A stretch of DNA of 64,000 nt from CALBZG01 sp964486295 (GTDB lineage: Bacteria > Bacillota > Clostridia > Peptostreptococcales > Anaerovoracaceae). Where the stretch lies: NCBI GenBank assembly GCA_964486295.1, contig CAZAMF010000007.1:31205-95204 (forward strand), written 5' to 3'. Of this stretch, positions 52,085 through 60,530 are shown piece after piece. A program made the position numbers and the translations under genes. Every line of letters begins with the position of its first letter. The stretch's first letter is position 1. The notes under the pieces are model-generated. The model was not told the origin of the DNA. It made no database searches and saw only the letters and a list, made by a program, of their open reading frames with translations.

Positions 52085-52130
52085 AAAAACCGGCCATTTA
52101 CGAAAATACGCAAATGGCCGGTTAATTTTT
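52085..52130. terminator. Terminator of pntAB, symmetric
   Basis: Perfect 12-bp stem AACCGGCCATTT (52088-52099) / AAATGGCCGGTT (52112-52123) with T tracts on both strands. Confidence 0.85.
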
Positions 52131-52157
52131 TTAATATTTTGTTAGAGGAGAAGCACT

Positions 52158-53543
52158 TTACAGTGCTTTCAGAATCTCTTCCATTGTGTTTTTCGCATCT
52201 CCAAAGCACATATAGTTGTTTTCTCTGAAGAACAGAGGGTTTTCAACGCCCGCATAACCAGTGCTCATAGATCTCTTGAAGCTGACTACGTTATGAGCCT
52301 TCCATACTTCCAGTACAGGCATTCCTGCGATTGGGCTGTTTGGATCTTCCTGAGCAGATGGGTTAACAGTATCATTCGCGCCAATAACTAATACAGTATC
52401 GGTACTTGGGAAATCTTCATTGATTTCATCCATTTCAAGAACGATATCATATGGAATTTTTGCCTCGGCCAGAAGTACGTTCATATGTCCAGGGAGACGC
52501 CCTGCAACAGGATGGATTCCAAAGCGCACTTCGATTCCCTTTTCCCTGAGTTTTCTGGTCATATCAGCAACCGGATATTGAGCTTGAGCAACAGCCATGC
52601 CATATCCAGGGGTAATAATAACTGAATTAGATGACTTAAGAAGTTCTGCAACTTCATCCGGTTTCATTTCCTTATACTCGCCCATTTCTTCAGCAGCACC
52701 CTTTGTAGCCGGTTTGTTGCCGAAACCTCCAAGTATTACGGAAATAAATGAACGATTCATAGCCTGGCACATGATGTAGGAAAGAATGGCACCGGAAGAA
52801 CCTACCAAGGATCCGGTAACGATCAACAGGTCATTGGTAAGCATAAAGCCTGCTGCCGCCGCTGCCCATCCGGAATAGGAGTTCAGCATCGAAATTACTA
52901 CCGGCATGTCCGCGCCGCCTATGGAAGCCACCAAATGGATTCCGAATAAGAGCGCAATCACAGTCATCACTGCTAGTATGATAAGATTGCCCCCCTGATT
53001 GATGAACATAACCATAAGAACTATAGTAGCAACAAGCGCCAATATGTTCAATATATTTTTCCCCGGCAGTGTAAGGGCTTTTGAGCTGATTTTACCCTGA
53101 AGCTTTCCGAAAGCAATCAAAGAACCGGTCAACGTGATGGCTCCTATGAATACGCCCAGATAAATCTCGGTCAGCTCAATGGTGATCATTGTCTCGTCCA
53201 CATGAGCAGCACCCGCCAATTTTAGGAATGTATTATACCCGACAAGAACAGCCGCCAAGCCAACGAAACTATGCAACATAGCAACCAATTGCGGCATCTC
53301 TGTCATTTCTACTTTTAATGCCAGACGCGCACCGATGGCTCCGCCGATCACCATTGCGACTAAAATAAACACGAAGGCGCCAGGATCTGCGCTGGTCAAT
53401 GTCGCTATCAAGGCAATGGCCATACCGGCAATTCCAAATTTATTTCCACGTTTTGCGGTTTCCTGTTTTGACAGTCCCGCAAGACTTAATACGAAGAGTA
53501 TGGCGGCAATTATATATGCTGCCGTAACTAATCCATGATTCAT
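52158..53543 (-). CDS. pntB: NAD(P) transhydrogenase beta subunit
   Basis: 461 residues, the size of E. coli PntB. About nine N-terminal membrane helices form the proton channel with PntA; the C-terminal NADP(H)-binding domain III includes GYGMAVAQAQYP, FGIHPVAGRLPGHMNVLLAE, VIGANDTVNPSAQEDPNSP and KRSMSTGYAGVENPLFF. It couples proton flow to hydride transfer from NADH to NADP+. AAGGAGG precedes the ATG. It is 12 bp downstream of pntA. Confidence 0.96.
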   Translation of the reverse strand: MNHGLVTAAYIIAAILFVLSLAGLSKQETAKRGNKFGIAGMAIALIATLTSADPGAFVFILVAMVIGGAIGARLALKVEMTEMPQLVAMLHSFVGLAAVLVGYNTFLKLAGAAHVDETMITIELTEIYLGVFIGAITLTGSLIAFGKLQGKISSKALTLPGKNILNILALVATIVLMVMFINQGGNLIILAVMTVIALLFGIHLVASIGGADMPVVISMLNSYSGWAAAAAGFMLTNDLLIVTGSLVGSSGAILSYIMCQAMNRSFISVILGGFGNKPATKGAAEEMGEYKEMKPDEVAELLKSSNSVIITPGYGMAVAQAQYPVADMTRKLREKGIEVRFGIHPVAGRLPGHMNVLLAEAKIPYDIVLEMDEINEDFPSTDTVLVIGANDTVNPSAQEDPNSPIAGMPVLEVWKAHNVVSFKRSMSTGYAGVENPLFFRENNYMCFGDAKNTMEEILKAL

Positions 53544-53555
53544 CAGAGTCCCTCC

Positions 53556-55088
53556 TTAATCCCTACTAAACATCTTCAGCATACGCTGGGTGACGGTAAA
53601 GCCACCGACAACGTTAATGGTTGCTACCAGAATTCCGATAAAGGCTAAAATTGTAATCGCATTCAATTCAGCAGTGATTTGCAGCAAAGCACCTATCAGA
53701 ATGATTCCTGAGATCGCATTTGTTACCGACATCAGCGGTGTATGCAACGCATGTGTTACATTCCATACGACATAATACCCTACAATAATAGCGAGGGAGA
53801 AGACGGTAAAATGACCGAGGAATTCAGGAGGTGAGGAGTAACCCATCCAACCCAGCAGAAGAACGCCGATGATACCGAATATGTACTTCGCATTCGAAGG
53901 TTTCTTTTCTTTTACGACGACCGGTGCAGTTTCCTTCTTCGCTGTCGGAGCTGCAGTTACGCTGATCTGCGGAGGTGGGAATGTTACATCTCCGTTATGG
54001 ATAACACTCATATTGCGCAGAACTACATCTTCAAAATCAATGTTGATATTGCCGTCTTTTTCCTTGCAAAGAAGTTTGGCAAGGTTAAGAAGGTTGGTGG
54101 CATACATTTCTGAAGATTGAGTCGGCAGACGGCTCGGTAAGTCTGTGAAACCAATGATTTTAACACCTGAGTCGGTAACATGCAGCTTGCCCGGAACTGT
54201 ATACTCGCAGTTTCCGCCGGCTTGTGCTGCCATATCCACGATAACCGAACCCGGTTTCATGCTGTCAACCATTTCTTTTGATATCAGTTTAGGAGCAGGT
54301 TTGCCCGGAATAAGTGCTGTGGTAATGATAATATCTACTTCTTTTGCCTGTGCTGCGAAAAGCGCCATTTCTGCCTGGATGAATTCGTCAGACATAACCT
54401 TTGCGTATCCGCCGGAGGTTGATCCGTCTTCAGCTGCAGCGAATTCGAGTTTCAGGAACTGACCGCCCATGGATTCAATTTGTTCGGCAACTTCCAGACG
54501 AGTGTCAAAAGCACGAACGATAGCGCCCAGGGAATTTGCAGTACCAATTGCTGCAAGGCCTGCAACACCGGCACCGATAATCAGTACTTTTGCAGGAGGC
54601 ACTTTGCCGGCAGCAGTGATTTGTCCGGTAAAGAATCTGCCGAAATGATGTGCAGCCTCGATAACCGCTCGATATCCGCCTATGTTGGCCATGGACGAAA
54701 GAGCATCCATGGACTGAGCGCGGGATATTCTTGGCACCATATCCATGGCCAGCACATTGTTCTTTTTTGATGAGAGAGATGCTACCAGATCAGGGTTCTG
54801 AGCCGGATATATGAAGCTTACCAGCGTAGCATCTTCTTTGAGTTTCGGGATCTCCTCACTATCAGGGGCATTGACTTTGTAAATAATGTCGGATTCCCAA
54901 ACTTTTGCACTATCTGCAATAGTTGCTCCGGCTGCAGTATAAAGGTCGTCAGTCAGACTGGCTTCTTCACCTGCTCCGGTTTCAACAACAACGTTGAACC
55001 CCAGCTTGATCAGTTGCGCAACACTTGTAGGCGTAGCGGCAACACGTCTTTCTCCTGCCAGGGTCTCTTTCGGAACACCAATAATCAT
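53556..55088 (-). CDS. pntA: NAD(P) transhydrogenase alpha subunit, fused form
   Basis: 510 residues, the same length as E. coli PntA, with NAD(H)-binding domain I (MIIGVPKETLAGERRVAATP, VLIIGAGVAGLAAIGTANSLG, DTRLEVAEQIESMGGQF) and a C-terminal stretch of about four membrane helices from residue about 395. In many bacteria these are separate PntAA and PntAB chains. The start at ATG 55088 follows AAGGAG; the upstream in-frame extension to 55151 lacks support. With PntB it supplies NADPH, an activity many Clostridia obtain from Nfn instead. Confidence 0.95.
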   Translation of the reverse strand: MIIGVPKETLAGERRVAATPTSVAQLIKLGFNVVVETGAGEEASLTDDLYTAAGATIADSAKVWESDIIYKVNAPDSEEIPKLKEDATLVSFIYPAQNPDLVASLSSKKNNVLAMDMVPRISRAQSMDALSSMANIGGYRAVIEAAHHFGRFFTGQITAAGKVPPAKVLIIGAGVAGLAAIGTANSLGAIVRAFDTRLEVAEQIESMGGQFLKLEFAAAEDGSTSGGYAKVMSDEFIQAEMALFAAQAKEVDIIITTALIPGKPAPKLISKEMVDSMKPGSVIVDMAAQAGGNCEYTVPGKLHVTDSGVKIIGFTDLPSRLPTQSSEMYATNLLNLAKLLCKEKDGNINIDFEDVVLRNMSVIHNGDVTFPPPQISVTAAPTAKKETAPVVVKEKKPSNAKYIFGIIGVLLLGWMGYSSPPEFLGHFTVFSLAIIVGYYVVWNVTHALHTPLMSVTNAISGIILIGALLQITAELNAITILAFIGILVATINVVGGFTVTQRMLKMFSRD

Positions 55089-55151
55089 ACTAAAACTCCT
55101 TCCGTAATCTTGTTTGATCAGCACCATACAGCTGTAAAACATATTGGACAC

Positions 55152-55157
55152 ATTATA
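55152..55157 (-). promoter_or_regulatory. Candidate -10 box for pntAB
   Basis: TATAAT on the minus strand, 64 bp before the ATG. The region upstream is A/T-tract DNA without a clear -35. Confidence 0.4.
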
Positions 55158-55211
55158 CCTATTTTTTGAAAAAAAAACATTATTTTAGTAAAAATATTTT
55201 TTTTTATCAAT

Positions 55212-55243
55212 AAAAAAAGGATATCCCCAAACAGAAGATATCC
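55212..55243 (-). terminator. Terminator of the tRNA-Arg gene
   Basis: Stem GGATATC/GATATCC with an 11-base loop, then seven T on the minus strand. Confidence 0.8.
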
Positions 55244-55256
55244 ATTAAGCAATCAA

Positions 55257-55333
55257 TGGTACGCCCGAAGGGGCTCGAACCCCCAACCTTCTGATTCGTA
55301 GTCAGACACTCTATCCAATTGAGCTACGGGCGC
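55257..55333 (-). tRNA. tRNA-Arg (anticodon ACG), CCA encoded
   Basis: Cloverleaf on the minus strand: acceptor GCGCCCG with CGGGCGT (one G-U at the end), D arm with AGCTCAATTGGATAGAG, anticodon arm TCTGA-CTACGAA-TCAGA giving anticodon ACG (A34 read as inosine), T arm GGGGGTTCGAGCCCC, discriminator A, CCA encoded at 55257-55259. It reads CGU, CGC and CGA codons. It is a single-gene unit with its own promoter and terminator. Confidence 0.97.
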
Positions 55334-55353
55334 GCATCAATTCGTACCTTGAT

Positions 55354-55382
55354 ATTATACACAGAAACGACATGCTTGTAAA
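55354..55382 (-). promoter_or_regulatory. Promoter of tRNA-Arg
   Basis: Minus strand TTTACA (55377-55382), 17-bp spacer, TATAAT (55354-55359). Its -35 coincides with the -35 of the divergent promoter. Confidence 0.7.
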
Positions 55383-55404
55383 GAAAAAGTGCTTGTTGTA
55401 TAAT
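55376..55404 (+). promoter_or_regulatory. Promoter of the hypothetical gene at 55441
   Basis: TTGTAA (55376-55381), 17-bp spacer, TATAAT (55399-55404). The -35 hexamer overlaps that of the tRNA promoter by five bases. Confidence 0.7.
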
Positions 55405-55440
55405 TAATACAATATATATCAGGATGTTGGAGATGAAATT

Positions 55441-55917
55441 ATGAAATCCATAAAGAAAGCCGGGATCCTAGCCGGCGCCATAACAGGCGGAATTATTGGC
55501 GGCACTGTATCCGTTATAGGCAAACTAGCCAGTAAGAAAACCGTTGATAATGTAGGGGAAAGTGTCGTGGATTCGATGATCTATGCGGGCAATATCGCGG
55601 GGAATCTTGTTTCCGGAGCCGCAGATCTGGTGGCTGGCAATGTACGAAAAGATAGAGATCAGGTGGAAGACGGTTTGAGTGATCTTAAGAATGGCGGAAA
55701 AATGATCGTCGAGAACTGGCTCGATAACACGAAGCTCGTATTGGGAGAAAGCGGAAACGTTCTGAGGGGCGCACGTGACGGCGATAAGGAAAAAGTCGGG
55801 GAAGGTCTTAAAACAATAGTAAAACTCACTGTGGTGGGGGCATTGACCGTAGGTGCAATCAAACTGAAGCAAGAAATCGATGAGGATAAAGAAATCAGTC
55901 AGGGTGATCTAAAATAA
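55441..55917 (+). CDS. Hypothetical glycine-zipper protein
   Basis: 158 residues, not recognised. Residues about 6-30 are a small-residue hydrophobic stretch, AGILAGAITGGIIGGTVSVI, resembling a glycine zipper that may insert in or associate with the membrane. The middle (about 45-125) is amphipathic and charged with repeats of the type GNIAGNLVSG / GNVLRGARDGDKEKVGEGL. A second hydrophobic stretch LTVVGALTVGAIKL is near 130-143, and the C-terminus is acidic. GGAG lies 8 bp before the ATG, and the gene has its own strong promoter and terminator. A stress or envelope role is only a guess. Confidence 0.75.
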   Translation: MKSIKKAGILAGAITGGIIGGTVSVIGKLASKKTVDNVGESVVDSMIYAGNIAGNLVSGAADLVAGNVRKDRDQVEDGLSDLKNGGKMIVENWLDNTKLVLGESGNVLRGARDGDKEKVGEGLKTIVKLTVVGALTVGAIKLKQEIDEDKEISQGDLK

Positions 55918-55922
55918 TAAGC

Positions 55923-55960
55923 AAACAGGGCTTGGATCCAATATAGTCCAAGCCCTGTTT
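55923..55960. terminator. Bidirectional terminator between convergent genes
   Basis: Perfect 14-bp stem AAACAGGGCTTGGA/TCCAAGCCCTGTTT with a 10-base loop. It serves the gene at 55441 and the NYN gene at 55963. Confidence 0.85.
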
Positions 55961-55962
55961 TA

Positions 55963-56868
55963 TCATGATTGTTTTCTTCGTTTTGAGCCCGTCCTTCTTC
56001 TGGCCGGACTTTTTTCTTTGTCAACACTTTCATCCCCTTCATGCCGGGTTCTTTCTTTGACATAAATCAGGCTCACATTTCCATGCCGTTCTGATCTGAT
56101 TTCAAAATTTTCCATGGAATTGATAAAAGGCGTCAATTTTTTATATCCAAAATTTCTCACGTCAAAGTCCGGATGCCGCTTCAGTAGCATCCCACCGATA
56201 TCTCCAATGAAGACCCACCCGTCCTCATCCGAATTTTCTCTGATGATGGTCAGGATCGACTCTCTGATGGTTTCCAGAGAGGTCATCTCGGCTTCTTCCT
56301 TTTTGTCGGTTCCTTCATCAAAGCCCTCAGGAAGCGGTATAAAGATTTTCTGCTTTTTCGTTTTATCGGGCTTCGATTCGCTTAGTCTGTCCTGAATTTC
56401 CTTCCGGACTCTTTCTGCATCCTTGATGCTTTGTTCCAGGATGATATCCAGATATTTAAATTTGTTGCAAGCCGCTATGAAAGCTTTCGGCGTCTTCTTC
56501 TCGCCCATCCCTACGACGTCCATTCCGGATTCTCTGAGGCGGGCAGCAAGTCTGGTGAAGTCGCTGTCACTGGTCACAAGGCAAAATCCCTGAACGCTTC
56601 CAGAGTAAAGAATATCCATAGCATCGATGATCATTGCGGAATCGGTTGCATTTTTGCCCGTGGTATATCCATATTGCTGGATCGGTGTTATGGAGTACTC
56701 TAAAAGAACATTTTTCCATGCGCCGAAGGATGGTTTTGTCCAATCCCCGTATATTCTTTTGTAAGTGGCCACTCCTTCGTTGGAGATCTCATCCAGGATG
56801 AGTTTTATATATTTTTCTGATATGTTGTCTGCGTCAATCAGCACCGCGAATTTTTGTTCATTTGCCAT
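55963..56868 (-). CDS. NYN-domain protein with LOTUS/OST-HTH domain (LabA-like)
   Basis: 301 residues. The N-terminal PIN-like NYN nuclease domain (about 1-145) has acidic residues in FAVLIDADNIS, NATDSAMIIDAMD and LVTSDSDFTRLAARLRE, placed as in metal-dependent RNases. A charged linker leads to an OST-HTH/LOTUS-like RNA-binding domain at about 200-270 (EDGWVFIGDIGGMLLKRHP, FGYKKLTPFI). The tail is basic (ARRRTGSKRRKQS). Probably an RNA-processing enzyme; substrate unknown. It overlaps the fbp stop by 11 bp and ends the operon. Confidence 0.82.
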   Translation of the reverse strand: MANEQKFAVLIDADNISEKYIKLILDEISNEGVATYKRIYGDWTKPSFGAWKNVLLEYSITPIQQYGYTTGKNATDSAMIIDAMDILYSGSVQGFCLVTSDSDFTRLAARLRESGMDVVGMGEKKTPKAFIAACNKFKYLDIILEQSIKDAERVRKEIQDRLSESKPDKTKKQKIFIPLPEGFDEGTDKKEEAEMTSLETIRESILTIIRENSDEDGWVFIGDIGGMLLKRHPDFDVRNFGYKKLTPFINSMENFEIRSERHGNVSLIYVKERTRHEGDESVDKEKSPARRRTGSKRRKQS

Positions 56869-58834
56869 ATATTACCTGATCTCTTTCTTTAATTGTTCCT
56901 TCCCTATATGCATTGACCAGCGCCTGAAGTTCATCGATCTGCTGCAGGAGTTCTTTTCCGATGTCGGTATCTTCCACAGTCATTCTTTTTTCCAGGACCT
57001 CAACCGTCCTTATCGAAGGCGTGTTGAAGGTTTGCGACCCATCCGCCATCAGCGGCGAATATGGCTTATGTTCAGAAAGCGCCATGAATCTGGAATTAAA
57101 GATGAAAGTATATCCTGCAATTCCGGTATCTTTCTGATATGCCTTCGACATCCCCCCGTCAATAATGAACAGCAGTCCTTCTCCTCTGATCGGTGTGCCT
57201 CCGTCTTTTACTTTGACCGGAACGTGTCCGTTCAGAATGTGCGATTTTTCAGGAGAGAGTCCGAACTCCCCAAGTATTTTGCAGCATACTTCTCTGCTGT
57301 CAATTAATTGATAATACGCCACAGAATGTTCCTTATGAGTGGCTTTGTCGGCAATAAAGCATCTCTCAAAAGTTGTCATCCGGTCCTTGCCGAAAAGCGG
57401 CGACTTGCTGCCAAGCCATAAATACCACATCAGTTCAGCTCCCTGACCCGGCGCACGGGATTCTTCGGGATCCTTGGATGAAAAATAAGCCTTGCGTACC
57501 TGCTCGTCAATATAATCCAATAACGCCCTGCCTTTTAAAGAAACCCCGTTGAAATCGCATTCCTCAAATTCTCCGTCCGAAGTCATGGGGATGCATCCAT
57601 GGTACAAAAGATTTCCATTCACTATTTTATACATGGATCCGTTATTAAACATAAATTTTATATGTTTATGAAGTTTCTCACTGTTCAGGAAAGAGGCTTC
57701 CAAAGTGCTCAGAAGTTCGGATTCAGCCGGAGTAAGACGATATGGATCTTGAGGGTCTATGGTCGGGAGATTATGATCCCTCATATCGTATTCAATGCCG
57801 TTGATTATCACGACCCCTTTTTCGTGGTTGATCTTATCCAGTAGGAGCCTTTCATCCATTTCGTATTCCGGGTGGGCTTTGATTCTCTGCCCCTCAACTT
57901 TAAACTGGCATATGGCTATAGCCTTATGCATTTTTGCCGCCAGTTCTTCCGAAACGGGATCATATTTGTTCACATCAAGAATATGAGGCTTAAAGAAATC
58001 ACAAGGGTCATCACCGTAAACATCCTTGGCAAAGACAGCCAGCGGTCTGAGGTTGATCCCATAACCGATTTCCAGCATATCGAAATTGTTATAACTGATA
58101 TTCATTCGGATCACATTTGAGATACAGGCCCAGTCTCCGGCGGCAGCCCCCATCCATACCACATCATGATTGCCCCATTGGAAATCGACGTCGTGATATT
58201 CCATCAGATAATCCATAATGGCGTCGGGATGCGCCCCTCTATCGAAAATGTCCCCAATAATATGCAGCTGGTCCACTGCAAGTCTGCTGATTGTGTTGGT
58301 CAGGCCAATGATAAAATCCGTTGCCATCCCTGTTTCAATAAGAGAATTAATAATTTCGCCATAATAATGAGCTCTGTTTGCCTCATCATCAGCATGGAGC
58401 AATTCATCCATGATGTATCCGGATTCCTGAGGCATTCTTTTCCGGACCTTGGACCGGGTATACTTTGTGGAAACCGATTTGAGGATCAGGATCAGCCTGA
58501 AGATATTATGTCTGCACCAACTGTCATAATCTTCGCCTTCTCTACGGATTCGCGCGATCTCGGCTTCAGCATTGTAAATAAGGGATGCCAGCCTATCCCG
58601 GTCTGCCTCGTTCAATTCCGCTCTGAACACTTCATCGATTTTGGACCGGATCACTCCGGAAGCGCTTTTGAGCATATGTATAAACGCTTCGTGCTCGCCA
58701 TGAATATCGGACAGGAAATATTCCGTGCCCTTCGGAAGAGCGAGGATCGCCCGGAGGTTGATGATTTCAGCGGATGCTTTTTTAATACTTGGATAGTCCT
58801 TTGCAAGTAATCTCAGAAAATGTTCGTCAATCAT
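56858..58834 (-). CDS. fbp: Fructose-1,6-bisphosphatase class III
   Basis: Firmicute-type gluconeogenic phosphatase of about 658 residues, unrelated to class I. Metallophosphatase motifs: FLSDIHGEHEAF near residue 40, HIIGDIFDRGAHPDAIMD and QWGNHDVVWMGAAAG near 195-230, NGHVPVKVKDGGTPIRGEG near 550. ATG 58834 follows GGGAG by 8 bp, preferred over a TTG five codons earlier that lies within the Shine-Dalgarno region. It is between murA and the NYN gene. In B. subtilis this enzyme is activated by phosphoenolpyruvate. Confidence 0.96.
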   Translation of the reverse strand: MIDEHFLRLLAKDYPSIKKASAEIINLRAILALPKGTEYFLSDIHGEHEAFIHMLKSASGVIRSKIDEVFRAELNEADRDRLASLIYNAEAEIARIRREGEDYDSWCRHNIFRLILILKSVSTKYTRSKVRKRMPQESGYIMDELLHADDEANRAHYYGEIINSLIETGMATDFIIGLTNTISRLAVDQLHIIGDIFDRGAHPDAIMDYLMEYHDVDFQWGNHDVVWMGAAAGDWACISNVIRMNISYNNFDMLEIGYGINLRPLAVFAKDVYGDDPCDFFKPHILDVNKYDPVSEELAAKMHKAIAICQFKVEGQRIKAHPEYEMDERLLLDKINHEKGVVIINGIEYDMRDHNLPTIDPQDPYRLTPAESELLSTLEASFLNSEKLHKHIKFMFNNGSMYKIVNGNLLYHGCIPMTSDGEFEECDFNGVSLKGRALLDYIDEQVRKAYFSSKDPEESRAPGQGAELMWYLWLGSKSPLFGKDRMTTFERCFIADKATHKEHSVAYYQLIDSREVCCKILGEFGLSPEKSHILNGHVPVKVKDGGTPIRGEGLLFIIDGGMSKAYQKDTGIAGYTFIFNSRFMALSEHKPYSPLMADGSQTFNTPSIRTVEVLEKRMTVEDTDIGKELLQQIDELQALVNAYREGTIKERDQVIYGK

Positions 58835-58854
58835 ATCAAAATCTCCCAAAATAT

Positions 58855-60120
58855 TTAATCTTCAACTTTTTTGATAATCGCTCCCAGCCCTCTCATTTTC
58901 TCAATGAAATTAGCATAGCCTCTCTCTATATGATATACCTCATTGACGCTGGTAGTACCCTTGGCTGCAAGTCCGGCCAGAACCAGGGCTGCTCCCGCCC
59001 GAAGATCCGTTGCGATCACCTTGCTGCCTTTCAGAGGCCGTCCCCCGTTTATATAGGCTTGTTTCCCTTCAGTCTGAATATCCGCGCCCATCCGGTTAAG
59101 CTCCCGTACATGCATGAATCTGTTTTCAAAAACGGTCTCAACGACCACAGATTTGCCCTTGATAGACGAAAGAAGCGCCATGAATTGGGGTTGCATATCT
59201 GTTGGAAAACCAGGATACGGCAATGTTTTTATGTCTGCCGGATGCAGGGGAAGAGTATTTGCCTTGACAACTATGGTTTCATCCTCGGGAAATTCAACCT
59301 CTACACCGCATTCTTTAAGCTTTGCGATCAATGGTTTTACATGATTGGGAAGCACGTTCCGGATCGTGACGTGGCCTCGGGTGATGGCAGCGGCTACCAT
59401 GAATGTGCCTGTTTCGATTCTGTCCGGTATGACCGAATGCTTCGCCCCATGCAATGCAGAGACTCCCTCTATCTTGATCGTATCTGTCCCTGCACCTTTG
59501 ATTTTGGCGCCCATTTTGTTCAGAAAGTTTGCCAGGTCAACGATTTCCGGTTCCTCTGCTACATTTTCAACGATTGTGATGCCTTCTGCCAGCACCGCCG
59601 CCATCATAATATTTTCCGTTGCTCCTACGCTGGGAAAATCCAGATAAATCGTGTTGCCTTTGAGTCTGCTGGACGACGCGGCGACAAAATCAAGTCCTCT
59701 CACAATGTCAGCGCCAAGCGCTTCGAACCCCTTAAGATGAAGATCTATGGGACGTTCTCCAATGGCGCATCCCCCTGGAAGGGGCATCTTCGCATTTCCT
59801 GTTTTCGCAAGAATAGGGCCCATAATCAATACCGAAGCTCTCATTTTATTCACCAGATGAAAAGGTGCCTGGTTTTCGATCTGCCCTGTCATTTCAATTT
59901 CAACTTTATTTTCATCGTAATTCTCAGTCACCGTTGCTCCGACACTTCGAAGTAAATTACACATGACTTCTACGTCACGCAGCTCGGGCACACCGGTGAT
60001 CTCACACTTGCCTTCGCTTAATATCGCAGCAGCCATGATGGGCAGAACAGCGTTTTTTGAGCCGCTTATTTCAACTTCCCCCATCAGAGGTCCGCTGTTA
60101 TTAACAATATATTTTGCCAA
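58855..60120 (-). CDS. murA: UDP-N-acetylglucosamine 1-carboxyvinyltransferase
   Basis: First committed step of peptidoglycan synthesis. 421 residues with GSKNAVLPIMAA, the fosfomycin-target cysteine in LPGGCAIGERPIDLH near residue 116, FPSVGATENIMMAA and DLRAGAALVLAGLAA. The start is TTG 60120 behind GGGGGAA. A 388-codon frame on the opposite strand (58789-59955) is an antisense shadow. It lies 14 bp after the DUF948-like gene. Confidence 0.96.
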   Translation of the reverse strand: MAKYIVNNSGPLMGEVEISGSKNAVLPIMAAAILSEGKCEITGVPELRDVEVMCNLLRSVGATVTENYDENKVEIEMTGQIENQAPFHLVNKMRASVLIMGPILAKTGNAKMPLPGGCAIGERPIDLHLKGFEALGADIVRGLDFVAASSSRLKGNTIYLDFPSVGATENIMMAAVLAEGITIVENVAEEPEIVDLANFLNKMGAKIKGAGTDTIKIEGVSALHGAKHSVIPDRIETGTFMVAAAITRGHVTIRNVLPNHVKPLIAKLKECGVEVEFPEDETIVVKANTLPLHPADIKTLPYPGFPTDMQPQFMALLSSIKGKSVVVETVFENRFMHVRELNRMGADIQTEGKQAYINGGRPLKGSKVIATDLRAGAALVLAGLAAKGTTSVNEVYHIERGYANFIEKMRGLGAIIKKVED

Positions 60121-60134
60121 CTTTATTTCCCCCG

Positions 60135-60461
60135 CTAGCTTTTTTTAATTATTTTTCTCAGTGAACCAAGAGCATTGATCAGAGTGGATACCGCAGCCAT
60201 AGTGCTTTGATTTCCTTTTACTGAATTGGCAACTGATCCCAAAGCTCCAACCACATCGTCTACAACACCGTTGACTTCCGTTGCTCTTGAAGCGGTTATG
60301 GATGTAACCACATTGGCATCATCCAGGATTTTATTTGCTTTTTTCACTGTGACAATCAGATTTTTAAATAAGACGATTAAATATACGAGCAGTACAATGG
60401 CGCCGATTCCTATGACCAGCAAGAACAGATCCTTCAATGTAAGAGTAAACTCAACAGCCAT
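60135..60461 (-). CDS. DUF948-like small membrane protein
   Basis: About 108 residues. One N-terminal membrane helix at about residues 8-32 (LFLLVIGIGAIVLLVYLIVL) followed by an amphipathic, largely helical domain (VTVKKANKILDDANVVTS, GVVDDVVGALGSVANSV). This matches the general-stress DUF948 type of Firmicutes; function unknown. ATG 60461 follows GGAGGG; five codons upstream an alternative start lies before that site. The 69-bp gap to trmN6 shows no convincing terminator. Confidence 0.7.
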   Translation of the reverse strand: MAVEFTLTLKDLFLLVIGIGAIVLLVYLIVLFKNLIVTVKKANKILDDANVVTSITASRATEVNGVVDDVVGALGSVANSVKGNQSTMAAVSTLINALGSLRKIIKKS

Positions 60462-60530
60462 ATCAAAACCCTCCAAACACTTTAATAATCCTAAAGTACT
60501 TTTGTTTTTATTATCCTTTACGATGCGCCT

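Noticed and set aside
58789..59955. 388-codon open frame on the plus strand
   Set aside because: It is antisense to fbp start and murA, has no ribosome binding site or family motifs, and arises from the codon pattern of the real genes.
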